From Mameliella sp. MMSF_3455 (GTDB lineage Bacteria; Pseudomonadota; Alphaproteobacteria; Rhodobacterales; Rhodobacteraceae): a stretch of 64,000 nucleotides of DNA. Both the position numbers and the translations under genes were made by a program. Below are positions 7,070 through 14,635 of this stretch, piece after piece. Where the stretch lies: positions 62,001 to 126,000 of the forward strand of contig NZ_JASHJL010000010.1 in assembly GCF_030733205.1 (NCBI RefSeq). The letters run 5' to 3'. Every line of letters starts with the position of its first letter. Position 1 is the stretch's first letter. The notes beneath the pieces are model-generated. The model was not told the origin of the DNA and made no database searches. It worked only from the letters and a program-made list of their open reading frames with translations.

Positions 7070-8545
7070 TCAGACGATGTCTTCGGTCACGCCAGGCAGT
7101 TCCTGCGCCAGATCGGCGCCTTCTGCGGCGTCGAAGGGCACCAGGAAACCGCTCCGGTTCTCGGGGCGACGCAGGCCGTTGCGGCGGATCTCGTCGCGCC
7201 ACAGGGGATAAAGCGTGTCCGGCGACATCGCCTTTGGGGCAAGCGGTTCATGCCACCAGTGCGACAACAGCCGGTGACGCGCCCGCGCCACGCGGTCCGG
7301 CTGGGTGATCTCGACCGCCAGTTCCGTATCCCAGCGCATCGACCGCCCGTTCAGGTTGGCAGACCCGATCAGGACGGAGGCCGCATCGCGGATCAGCACC
7401 TTGTTGTGCACATGGATCAGCGGCGACCCGGCCAGCGTCTCGCAACTATCGCGGGCGGCCAGCACCGGGCGCACCGGCGTCGCGATCGTCAGCCGGTCGC
7501 CGAACGCCTCGCGCAGGGTGGCAACCGCCTGCTGGCGCAGGGCAAGACCATAGCGGGCGTCCAGGCTCTCGGAGGAGTCGAAGGCCACGTCCTCGGGCAG
7601 TCCCGGCATGACGATGATGGCGTTCAGGTCGCGATTGCGCGTTGCGGCTTCTGCCAGCGCCTCGGCGATCCGGCTGGAGCGGATGAACTGGGTCTCGATA
7701 TGGACCAGGTGGTGTGCCTTGCGAAAGGCCTCCAGGTGCGCCTCCTCGATTTCGGACACCAGAGTGCGGGGCGAGAGATAAGGCAGTTGCAGGCGCCGAG
7801 GCGCCGACAATGTCCGTTTCAGCCCGGGGCAGGGCGGCGGCGGCGCACGGCCCTCGGTCACCTTTTGAAAACTTTCGAGGTGCGCACGTGCGGCAGCAGC
7901 CTCGGGGCCGCGCAGCATCACCTGCACGTCAGACCAGGTGTGCCGCGCAGGTCGATCATGATCTGGGGTGTCGTAGCGCCTTTCGTTCAGGTCCAACCCA
8001 CCGACATAAAGCCATTCGTCGTCGACAACGGCCGCCTTGTGGTGATGGGACACCGTGTGCAGGTTCGGCATGACGGTCCGTTGCAGGCCGACCGCCTCGA
8101 ACCGGCGTTCGACCGGGGTCGTTTCGCGCAGGCGTTCCCAGCGTCGGCGCAGGACCGCTGGCAGGAAGGCCAGGCGCGGCAGCATCCCGGCGCGCGCGCT
8201 GTGCTGGTGAGCGCGGATGTTCAGCAGATCCTTGCCCGCGCCTGTCGCCTCGGACAGGGCCACACCCTGTCGCACGGTCCGCCAGCTGAGTTCGTGCAGT
8301 TCAGTGGCCATGACCGGGTCGAAATCGCTGACGGTCAGGTTGATCCGCACGCCGCGCTGCACGGCATGGGCGAGCAGGTCGAACCAGTCCGTGCCGATCT
8401 CGCGGGCCTCGGCGCTGCGCAGCTTGGTCGACAGGTCGAAGATCCGGAAACCGGCCACCACGTGCTTGCGTGCAGCCAGCACCGCCCGCTCGAATGCCGG
8501 CCAGGCCTCGTCGGCCGTGATCATCACTTCGAAGTCGCCGGCCAT
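7070..8545 (-). CDS. Phospholipase D-family protein (two HKD motifs)
   Basis: The 491-residue protein has two PLD catalytic motifs. The first is HHKAAVVDDEWLYVGGLDLN (His168, Lys170, Asp175) and the second, near residue 380, is HVHNKVLIRDAASVLIGSANLN. There is no N-terminal membrane anchor, so it is more like a soluble phosphatidyltransferase or phospholipase than a classical cardiolipin synthase. Its ATG follows the histidine kinase stop by 12 bases, so it is probably in the same transcript. Membrane lipid remodelling under stress would fit the context, but this is inference. Confidence 0.87.
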   Translation of the reverse strand: MAGDFEVMITADEAWPAFERAVLAARKHVVAGFRIFDLSTKLRSAEAREIGTDWFDLLAHAVQRGVRINLTVSDFDPVMATELHELSWRTVRQGVALSEATGAGKDLLNIRAHQHSARAGMLPRLAFLPAVLRRRWERLRETTPVERRFEAVGLQRTVMPNLHTVSHHHKAAVVDDEWLYVGGLDLNERRYDTPDHDRPARHTWSDVQVMLRGPEAAAARAHLESFQKVTEGRAPPPPCPGLKRTLSAPRRLQLPYLSPRTLVSEIEEAHLEAFRKAHHLVHIETQFIRSSRIAEALAEAATRNRDLNAIIVMPGLPEDVAFDSSESLDARYGLALRQQAVATLREAFGDRLTIATPVRPVLAARDSCETLAGSPLIHVHNKVLIRDAASVLIGSANLNGRSMRWDTELAVEITQPDRVARARHRLLSHWWHEPLAPKAMSPDTLYPLWRDEIRRNGLRRPENRSGFLVPFDAAEGADLAQELPGVTEDIV

Positions 8546-8557
8546 CCGGCCCCCCTG

Positions 8558-10273
8558 TCAGGCGCCGTAGGCGGCGCGTGGAAATATGACTGTCACCCGG
8601 TAACGTCCATCATCCGATGTGGTTTCCATCTTTCCGTCCAATTGCCGCAGAAAGGCGGCGATCATCTTCTGCGCCATGCCGTCCGGGAGCGGTGCCTCTG
8701 CCCCGGCGGCCAGGGGGTCGGCGGGGGAGCTGTCGATACACAGCTGCACCTCGTCACCGCCGCCCGAAGACAGCCGGACGCCGATCCGGTCGCGCGGGTC
8801 CGCGTTGCAGGTTTGCCGGATCGCGGTGTTCAGCGTCTCGGCCACGAACAGCGACAGGGGGATGGCCTGATCGGGATAGAGGGCCACATGCTCCAGCGCG
8901 GTGTCGATTTCGATCTTGCCGCGCGCGCCGACGAGGTCCTGCGTATCGCGGACCACCGCCTGCACCAGGTCGGCGGCGTCCACCGTCGTGCTGGTCGGCG
9001 TGTTGTAAAGCGCGCGGTGCAGCACCGCCATGCCGCGCACCCGGCGCTGCAGCTCGGACACGACGTGCTTGGCCTCGTCGGTTTCCAGGTCGCGCGATTG
9101 CATGTTCATGATCGAGGCGATCAGTTGCAGGTTGTTCTTGACCCGGTGATGCACCTCGCGCAGCAGCACTTCCTTGTCTTTGAGATCCTGTTCGCGGCGT
9201 TGTTCGCCCTCGGCGATCAGCAAGGCCATGCGGTTGAAGGCGCGCTGCGCCTCCTCCAGTTCCGCCGGAGGGTCGCGCAGGTCCAGCGTCGTTTCTTGGC
9301 GTTCGCCCAGGGCAAAGCGGCGCATCGCGTTGCGCAGTTGCGCGACATGGCGGATCACGAGCCGTTGGATGCCGAACAGGGCCACGCCGACCCCGGCCAG
9401 CCACATCAGCACTGGCAGCGAGGTGGCAATCGCGCTTTGCAGCCGGCTATCCGCATCGGGCACGGCCGAAAGCGGCCAGCTGCCCAGAAGCATGACCTTG
9501 CCCGGCACCATCTGCGTGACGGCGAAATAGCGCGTTTCGCCCGAACCACTGACCGCGCGGAATGTCCGGCCCGGTTCCCGGAGGATCTCGGACATGGCCA
9601 TGTCGCGCGGCAGGTAGTCAGGTGCTGCGTCACGTCCCAGCGAGGCGGCAAGGATCTCGCCCTCGATGTCCAGCGCCGCCAGCCGCAATGCCCCGTCGTG
9701 GTCGGGATCTTCCAGGGTTTCATTCAGGGTCGCGTGGGGGATCGACAACGAGACAAAGCCGACCATCTCGCCGCCTTCGCGCACGGGATGCGTCACCATG
9801 ACGATATCGCGCCCCGTCACGGCGCCCTCGGGATTGACCTGCACGCTGTCGCCGCCGCGGGCCATCACGGTCTTGAACGGCGCGCGGCGCGACAGGTCCA
9901 TCCGGTCGGCGGTCGAACTGCAGGTCAGCCAGCCCGAGGATTCGATGAACCCGGCAAAGGCATAGGTCTCGTTGCTTTCGACAAAGCCCTTCAGGATGTC
10001 GCTGCAGTCTTCCGCGCCGAGCTTGGTGATCAGCACCGAAAGCCCCTGTGCCGCGGCCAGGGCGCTTTCGATGGTCTCGGCCTGAGGCGAGGCCTCGGCG
10101 CGCAACTGTGCCATCAGCGCGGCGCGGTTCTGTTCGCGCGCGCTCTCGATCACGGCCTGGGTCTGGTAGACTGCGATCAGACCCACCGGCAACATCGCAA
10201 TGGTCATCAGGCAGGCAATGCGCGCCGGCAGGCTGCGTGCAAGTCGATAGAGGCTGTTCAGACGCTTGGGCAT
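8558..10273 (-). CDS. Membrane-bound HisKA_2/HWE-type sensor histidine kinase, PhyK-like
   Basis: The approximately 571-residue protein has a first membrane helix (about 14-33), a periplasmic sensor region of roughly 250 residues, a second membrane helix around ATSLPVLMWLAGVGVALFGI and a HAMP-like linker. The phosphoacceptor box is LREVHHRVKNNLQLIASIMNM. The ATPase domain keeps an N-box-like segment (LFVAETLNTAI), but I cannot find the usual DxGxG or GLGL boxes; at that place it reads CIDSSPADPL. HRxxN kinases of this type feed PhyR, so this is a good candidate input to the stress pathway 6 kb away. The ATG at 10273 is likely; an ATG at 10369 is possible. Confidence 0.83.
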   Translation of the reverse strand: MPKRLNSLYRLARSLPARIACLMTIAMLPVGLIAVYQTQAVIESAREQNRAALMAQLRAEASPQAETIESALAAAQGLSVLITKLGAEDCSDILKGFVESNETYAFAGFIESSGWLTCSSTADRMDLSRRAPFKTVMARGGDSVQVNPEGAVTGRDIVMVTHPVREGGEMVGFVSLSIPHATLNETLEDPDHDGALRLAALDIEGEILAASLGRDAAPDYLPRDMAMSEILREPGRTFRAVSGSGETRYFAVTQMVPGKVMLLGSWPLSAVPDADSRLQSAIATSLPVLMWLAGVGVALFGIQRLVIRHVAQLRNAMRRFALGERQETTLDLRDPPAELEEAQRAFNRMALLIAEGEQRREQDLKDKEVLLREVHHRVKNNLQLIASIMNMQSRDLETDEAKHVVSELQRRVRGMAVLHRALYNTPTSTTVDAADLVQAVVRDTQDLVGARGKIEIDTALEHVALYPDQAIPLSLFVAETLNTAIRQTCNADPRDRIGVRLSSGGGDEVQLCIDSSPADPLAAGAEAPLPDGMAQKMIAAFLRQLDGKMETTSDDGRYRVTVIFPRAAYGA

Positions 10274-10500
10274 GAAAGGCGGGACGCAAAGACAAGGGGA
10301 CGGGCGAGGACACGCGGGGCGGCAATGGCCGCTATCTGGGGCACATGCCGTCGGTGCACGACGGGACATGTCCCCGATCCCACGCGCCGCTCACGCGGAT
10401 TTCGCCGTTGCCTGCTCATGCAGTAACCCCATCTGAAATTACAGTCCCCTAAGGGCGAATGCCGCAAGTCCCGAATTGGTTCCCAAGATTTTCTCGAGGC

Positions 10501-11655
10501 TCAGGCCTGCAGGCTGGTCAGGGGAATCTGCAACCGTCTCTGGAACATGCCCGCTTCTATCTGGGTGGTCATCTCACCCGCAAGCTGCCCCTCGACCGCG
10601 ATCGAAAGAAGACGAGAGCCGAAACCCGAACGCGGCCGGGCCTCGGTGTCCCAGGACAGGCCGGTCTCTTCCCAGTTGATGACGACGTCTTCGGACCCGC
10701 TGCGTTCCCATTTCACCGTTAGCTGCCCGCCGTCGGTGGAGAGGCCGCCATACTTGGCCGCATTGGTCGCCAGCTCGTGCAGGGCTAGTGTCAGATAGAC
10801 CGCGGCCTTGGGCCCCACGGGCACATGTTCGCCGTCGATTGTGATCCGCGTCTCGTGTCCCGACCCATGCGGCGCCAAGAGCTTGTGGGTCAGTGCATCC
10901 AGCGTGGTGGTCGCCCCTTCGCTGCGGCGAACGTTGACAACGGGCACGATCATCTCATGCGCATCGCTCAACGCCTTGAGCCGCGCGCCCACGCTTGCCG
11001 CCAGGGCCTCGGCGGTCTCGTGCGCGTTGCGCTCCATGCGCAGGATGCTGTTGATGACGGTAAAGAGGTTCTTCACGCGATGCGTCAACTCCTGCATGAC
11101 GATATCGCGCTCTTCGAGCGTCTCTCGCAGGCGAAGGTCGGATTCGATCATGTCTGCGATGTCGCGCATATTGGCGATGTCATCTGGCGTCCAGTCGCGC
11201 GGCTTGTCGTCGATGACGCAAAACGACCCCAGCACATGGCCGTCGGGGGACCGGATCGGCACGCCGAGGTAGGCCCTGACATTCATGTCCCGGACCGCGC
11301 CATTGTCGCAGACCCGGCTGTCGGCCTCTGCGTTCGGCACAACCAGCGGTTCCTCGGAAGAGACGACGTGCTGGCAGAAGGAATGGCTGAGCGGCGTACC
11401 GCGCTGCTCGGCGACGTCTCCGGTCAGCCCGGTCTGGGCGGAGAAGAATTGCCGTTCGTCGTCCACGAATGACACGAGGCTGACGGGAACATCCATCAGG
11501 CGTGCAGCGATGCGCGCGGCTCGTTGGTGTGCTCCGGGTGCGGGGCTGTCCATCAGCCCGGTCCGTTCCAGCGCCTGCAGGCGTTCCCGGTCCCGAAGCC
11601 GGTCTTGGTGGGTCACGTCCTCAACCTTTGTCGTGAATTCCGGAGTATCTTTCAT
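10501..11655 (-). CDS. GAF-domain HWE histidine kinase
   Basis: The 384-residue cytosolic protein has an N-terminal GAF domain (about 25-175) with DERQFFSAQTGL, PLSHSFCQHVV and AYLGVPIRSPDGHVLGSFCVID. The HWE kinase core has ELTHRVKNLFTVINSILRM, ALHELATNAAKYGGLS, INWEETGL and GFGSRLLSIAV. The family is named for the His, Trp and Glu residues seen here. GAF proteins of this type bind small ligands or chromophores; no chromophore Cys can be assigned with certainty. It is a second possible kinase for PhyR. A weaker EcfG-like promoter lies upstream at 11783-11808. Confidence 0.9.
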   Translation of the reverse strand: MKDTPEFTTKVEDVTHQDRLRDRERLQALERTGLMDSPAPGAHQRAARIAARLMDVPVSLVSFVDDERQFFSAQTGLTGDVAEQRGTPLSHSFCQHVVSSEEPLVVPNAEADSRVCDNGAVRDMNVRAYLGVPIRSPDGHVLGSFCVIDDKPRDWTPDDIANMRDIADMIESDLRLRETLEERDIVMQELTHRVKNLFTVINSILRMERNAHETAEALAASVGARLKALSDAHEMIVPVVNVRRSEGATTTLDALTHKLLAPHGSGHETRITIDGEHVPVGPKAAVYLTLALHELATNAAKYGGLSTDGGQLTVKWERSGSEDVVINWEETGLSWDTEARPRSGFGSRLLSIAVEGQLAGEMTTQIEAGMFQRRLQIPLTSLQA

Positions 11656-11780
11656 CGGACCAACCCAATCATCAATGCATCACCTTGGGTAAGTAGGATT
11701 GAAAGGCCAAAAGAAAGCCCCTTCAGGCGTTTTTTTGCCTCTCCGCCCGGGAGGTTGGCATGTCTCCGACCAGGAAGGCG

Positions 11781-11806
11781 GGAACCTTTATGCGGCAGGG
11801 CACGTT
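11781..11806 (+). promoter_or_regulatory. EcfG-type promoter of the DUF1328 gene
   Basis: GGAAC at 11781-11785 and CGTT at 11803-11806 have a 17-base spacer. The predicted start near 11813 leaves about 47 bases before the ATG at 11861. Confidence 0.83.
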
Positions 11807-11808
11807 CC
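11783..11808 (-). promoter_or_regulatory. Possible EcfG-type promoter of the GAF-HWE kinase
   Basis: On the minus strand GGAAC at 11808-11804 is followed after 17 bases by GGTT at 11786-11783, one mismatch from CGTT. It interlocks with the plus-strand promoter much as at phyR/nepR. The leader to the kinase ATG would be about 120 bases. Confidence 0.45.
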
Positions 11809-11860
11809 TTTGCCAGAGCGCCACGGACGGCGCATAGGGAAAAACACAAGGAGACTTACC

Positions 11861-12022
11861 ATGCTTGGCTGGGCCCTGACGTTCCTCATCATCGCACTTA
11901 TCGCTGCTGCACTTGGATTCGGTGGCATCGCCGGCGCATCTGCCGGGATTGCGCAAATCCTGTTCTTCGTTTTCCTCGTTCTCTTCGTCGTGTCGCTGGT
12001 GGCGCGCGTGGTCCGAGGATGA
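11861..12022 (+). CDS. DUF1328 (YtjA-like) small membrane protein
   Basis: The 53-residue protein, [20 protein letters not shown] onward, has two membrane helices and is the right length and pattern for DUF1328. It is widespread in stress and biofilm regulons with unknown function. An AAGGAGACT box sits 5 bases upstream and an EcfG-type promoter lies at 11781-11806. Confidence 0.92.
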   Translation: MLGWALTFLIIALIAAALGFGGIAGASAGIAQILFFVFLVLFVVSLVARVVRG

Positions 12023-12031
12023 CTTGAGCCT

Positions 12032-12053
12032 CGGCCCGGCACGGTCCGGGCCG
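12032..12053 (+). terminator. GC-rich hairpin after the DUF1328 gene
   Basis: Arms CGGCCCGG and CCGGGCCG close a six-base loop. There is no T run, so it may be a weak terminator or an mRNA-stabilising hairpin between the DUF1328 and DUF883-type genes. Confidence 0.45.
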
Positions 12054-12089
12054 CGCATCTTCCAAGGTCACTGACAAAGGACGGACGAC

Positions 12090-12350
12090 ATGAGCAAGAA
12101 CACCCAAGACCGCCATCGCAACGGCGCCTCCGACGCCGCAGAGGCAGGCGCCGCCTATGCCCGCGCCGCAGGCGAACGGCTGGACGAGGCGCAGGCGTCC
12201 ATCGACCGGGCCATCGAAGAAGGCCGGGACGAGATCGAGCGTGCCGCGCGCCACTCCACGCAGATGGTGCGGGACAACCCTGTCCTTGCTGTTGCCGGTG
12301 CCGTTGGTGTCGGGCTCCTGCTGGGACTGGCAATGCGCAAGAAGGGATGA
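12090..12350 (+). CDS. DUF883 / ElaB-YqjD-like membrane-anchored protein
   Basis: The 86-residue protein has an acidic, Ala-rich amphipathic region (DEAQASIDRAIEEGRDEIERAA) and a C-terminal membrane anchor, NPVLAVAGAVGVGLLLGLAM, ending in a basic tail. This is the layout of ElaB/YqjD proteins, which in enterobacteria tether ribosomes to the membrane in stationary phase. No separate promoter was found; it probably reads through from the DUF1328 transcript 67 bases upstream. Confidence 0.82.
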   Translation: MSKNTQDRHRNGASDAAEAGAAYARAAGERLDEAQASIDRAIEEGRDEIERAARHSTQMVRDNPVLAVAGAVGVGLLLGLAMRKKG

Positions 12351-12419
12351 TCTGCCAGTGACTTGGCCGTTGAAAAGGGCGCCCTTTTCCTTTCGGCGGA
12401 CGGTTCGGCGACCGAAGGC

Positions 12420-12444
12420 GGAACCTTTCGCGCCGCCGGCAGTT
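12420..12444 (+). promoter_or_regulatory. EcfG-type promoter of the 12482-14629 operon
   Basis: GGAAC at 12420-12424 is followed after 16 bases by AGTT at 12441-12444. The GTT core is kept but the first -10 base differs from consensus. The predicted start near 12451 is about 30 bases before the ATG at 12482. Confidence 0.68.
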
Positions 12445-12481
12445 CATTTTGCAACGGACGCAATCCAGGGGACACCTTCCG

Positions 12482-12841
12482 ATGACCCGCAAGACGCAAG
12501 ACCGCAAACCCTCTCGCTCTACCGGAAAAAAGCAAGCTGCGCGCGACGCGGGCACCTTGGCGCTGCGCGCCGGCGCGGGCGGTCCCGCGGGGCTGATCTC
12601 GCAGGCGCTGGGCGTGGCCCGCCGGTATCCGGCACTCGCCTTGGCGGCCACCGCCTTGGCCGGTTACGCAGCCGGTCGCCGTGCGCAGCGGCGCGGAACA
12701 TATCTGCCGCCCCGCGACACCAAGGTGCGCGATGCATGGGCGCCGCGCAACAGCGGCGCCCGAGGCGCCCACCCACCCGCTCAGGATCACCGCAACCTTC
12801 TGACACGGATGCAGATGGAGGAACATGATGAGCGGTCCTGA
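12482..12841 (+). CDS. Basic small membrane-associated protein of unknown family
   Basis: The 119-residue protein has a Lys/Arg-rich N terminus (MTRKTQDRKPSRSTGKKQ), a weakly hydrophobic stretch, ALALAATALAGYAAGRRAQR, and a basic tail. I do not recognise a family. By position it corresponds to the accessory gene in yqjCDEK-like clusters. It overlaps the following holin-like gene and shares its transcript. The ATG at 12482 is preceded by GGGGAC. Confidence 0.7.
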   Translation: MTRKTQDRKPSRSTGKKQAARDAGTLALRAGAGGPAGLISQALGVARRYPALALAATALAGYAAGRRAQRRGTYLPPRDTKVRDAWAPRNSGARGAHPPAQDHRNLLTRMQMEEHDERS

Positions 12842-13223
12842 CCTGCGCGACGCACCGCGCATCCTGACCGAGGTCCTGCGCCAGGTGACCTCCCTGCTGC
12901 AAAGCGAGATGCGGCTTGCGCGGGCCGAGATCGGGGAGAACCTGTCGCGGGCCGGGACGGGCCTGGTGTTCTACGCCTTGGCGTTGGTCCTGATCATCGC
13001 GGGAGTGAATGCGCTCGCGACCGCCGGGATCGCCTGGATGGAAACGCGCGGCCTGACGCTGGTCGAGGCTGCGGGCGGAATGGGGGGCGGCCTCTTGGTG
13101 CTTGCCCTGATTTGCGTGTTGATCGCCCGCAAACGGATCAACGCCCGGGTCCTGACGCCCAAGCGCAGCCTGAACAACGTCAAACGCGATCTGGAAACCC
13201 TGCAGGAGGTCCGCCGTGGCTGA
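12828..13223 (+). CDS. Holin-like (YqjE / phage_holin_3_6) membrane protein
   Basis: The approximately 131-residue protein has an N-terminal amphipathic helix (LRQVTSLLQSEMRLARAEI) and two membrane helices (LVFYALALVLIIAGVNALA and GGGLLVLALICVLIAR). This is the YqjE/holin superfamily III layout. There is no phage context, so a stress membrane protein is more likely than a lysis holin. Two tandem ATGs (12825, 12828) overlap the preceding gene. Confidence 0.82.
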   Translation: MSGPDLRDAPRILTEVLRQVTSLLQSEMRLARAEIGENLSRAGTGLVFYALALVLIIAGVNALATAGIAWMETRGLTLVEAAGGMGGGLLVLALICVLIARKRINARVLTPKRSLNNVKRDLETLQEVRRG

Positions 13224-13596
13224 GATCGAGAAACTCGAAATGCGGGCGGCCGAAGACCGCGCCCGGCTGAAAATCGCGCTGGAGGCGCTGGGCGGAAGCA
13301 CCAGCAAAAGCGCCATCGCCGCGCCGCTGACCGGGGCCGCGATGGGACAGGCCGGACGTCTGGGCCGGGGCGCTGTCGGCGCGGCGGGCCGCAACCCGAC
13401 GGCTGCGGCGCTGATCGGCCTTGGCGTGGGCCTGTTCGCAACGGGAACGGGGGCACGATCCTCCGGCTCTGCCAAGGATGATGCCCCGAAAAGCCGCGCA
13501 CCGATGTTGACAGCCGGGGCGCTGGTCCTTGGGGCAGGCGCCTTGGCCGGCGCGCTTCTGCCTGGCTTGGGCCGTGACAGTCACGGCGACGATTGA
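13216..13596 (+). CDS. DUF3618-like Ala/Gly-rich membrane protein
   Basis: The 126-residue protein has an N-terminal charged helix (EIEKLEMRAAEDRARLKIALEAL) and two Gly/Ala-rich hydrophobic stretches (PTAAALIGLGVGLFATG and APMLTAGALVLGAGALAGALL). The layout resembles DUF3618 proteins, often found beside YqjE-like genes, but similarity is by pattern only. The GTG start overlaps the holin-like gene by 8 bases, so translation is coupled. Confidence 0.72.
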   Translation: MAEIEKLEMRAAEDRARLKIALEALGGSTSKSAIAAPLTGAAMGQAGRLGRGAVGAAGRNPTAAALIGLGVGLFATGTGARSSGSAKDDAPKSRAPMLTAGALVLGAGALAGALLPGLGRDSHGDD

Positions 13597-13612
13597 TCTG
13601 CGAGACCTGACC

Positions 13613-14629
13613 ATGCTCACCACCGTTCTCAGCGAACGCGCGCAACGCGTGATGTTGCTGATCCTTACCGTGATCGCCTTGACCGGCGCCTTGCAACTGG
13701 GGCAGCAACTGCTTGCGCCCATCGTCTTTGCGGTGGTTCTGGGCATCGTCGTTTCACCTTTGGCCGAACGCCTGACCGACGTTGGCATCCCGCGGGTCGC
13801 GGTTGCGATCCTCTTGCTGCTGGTGACGACCAGCCTGATCGCGCTGCTGATCCTGATGATCGAGCCGCTCCTCAACATGTTCATCGAACAACTGCCCCGG
13901 CTCAAGGCCGCGGCGACACGCTGGATCGCCTCGCTCTCGGACGTGCTTCGCGGGATCGAGACAATCAGCGAAGAGATCGAAGGCGCCAAGCCTGCCGCCG
14001 AAGACGGCGAAAGCGCGCTGCCAACCGTGCGGGACGCGCTGTGGATGGCGCCCAACTTTGGTGCGCAGTTCTTTGTCTTTGTCGGGACGCTGTTCTTCTT
14101 CGTGCTCACCCGCAACGATCTCTATTCCGCCGTCGGCCCGTTGGAGCCGAAACTGCGCAAGGCGGACCGCGCCGTGGCCCGCTACTTTGCCGCCGTGACG
14201 CTGGTCAACGCGGGGCTGGGCGTCGTGACGGCGTTGATCATGCTGGCCATCGGTGTCGAGTATCCCATGCTTTGGGGGCTGGCGGCCGCCATCCTGAATT
14301 ACATGCTGTACCTTGGGCCGCTGCTGATCATCTTCGGTCTGGCCATCGCCGGGTTGTTGCAGTTTACCGGCGCCATGTCCCTGCTGCCGCCTGCCTTGTT
14401 CCTGCTGGCCAATTTCACCGAGGCCAATTTCGTCACCCCCTGGGTGGTCGGGCAGAGGCTGGCGATGAATCCGCTGGGGGTCTTCGTGGCAATCGTCTTT
14501 GGCCTCTGGCTCTGGGGGCCGGTCGGGGCAATCGTGGCGCTTCCGGTGTTGCTGTGGTTCGGCGTCTTGATGAGACCCGAGATGCTGAAGCGACCATCGG
14601 GTGCCGAGCAGTTGCAACCGGCGGAGTAG
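13613..14629 (+). CDS. AI-2E family (PerM / UPF0118) transporter
   Basis: The 338-residue protein has about seven to eight membrane helices and the family's central soluble region. Typical segments are QQLLAPIVFAVVLGIVVSPLAERL, the FFVLTRNDLY region and NPLGVFVAIVFGLWLWGPVGAI near the C terminus. Members include the autoinducer-2 exporter and Na+/H+ antiporters, so the substrate cannot be assigned. The ATG at 13613 follows the previous gene by 16 bases. It is the last gene of the operon and its stop is 6 bases from the convergent DUF2254 gene. Confidence 0.88.
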   Translation: MLTTVLSERAQRVMLLILTVIALTGALQLGQQLLAPIVFAVVLGIVVSPLAERLTDVGIPRVAVAILLLLVTTSLIALLILMIEPLLNMFIEQLPRLKAAATRWIASLSDVLRGIETISEEIEGAKPAAEDGESALPTVRDALWMAPNFGAQFFVFVGTLFFFVLTRNDLYSAVGPLEPKLRKADRAVARYFAAVTLVNAGLGVVTALIMLAIGVEYPMLWGLAAAILNYMLYLGPLLIIFGLAIAGLLQFTGAMSLLPPALFLLANFTEANFVTPWVVGQRLAMNPLGVFVAIVFGLWLWGPVGAIVALPVLLWFGVLMRPEMLKRPSGAEQLQPAE

Positions 14630-14635
14630 GCGCGG

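Noticed and set aside
6782-10426. A 1214-residue plus-strand open frame
   Set aside because: It lies antisense to the host-attachment, PLD-family and kinase genes, all of which have clear motifs on the minus strand. Its own translation is Arg/Gly/Gln-rich without domains: a high-GC shadow.
10458-10483. A possible EcfG promoter for the PhyK-like kinase (minus GGAAC with CATT after 17 bases)
   Set aside because: Only two of four -10 bases match and the GTT core is lost. I did not count it, although the context is suggestive.
12828-13223. Prophage remnant, from the holin-like gene
   Set aside because: No other phage gene is nearby; the gene matches the YqjE layout in a stress operon, so a chromosomal membrane protein is more likely.
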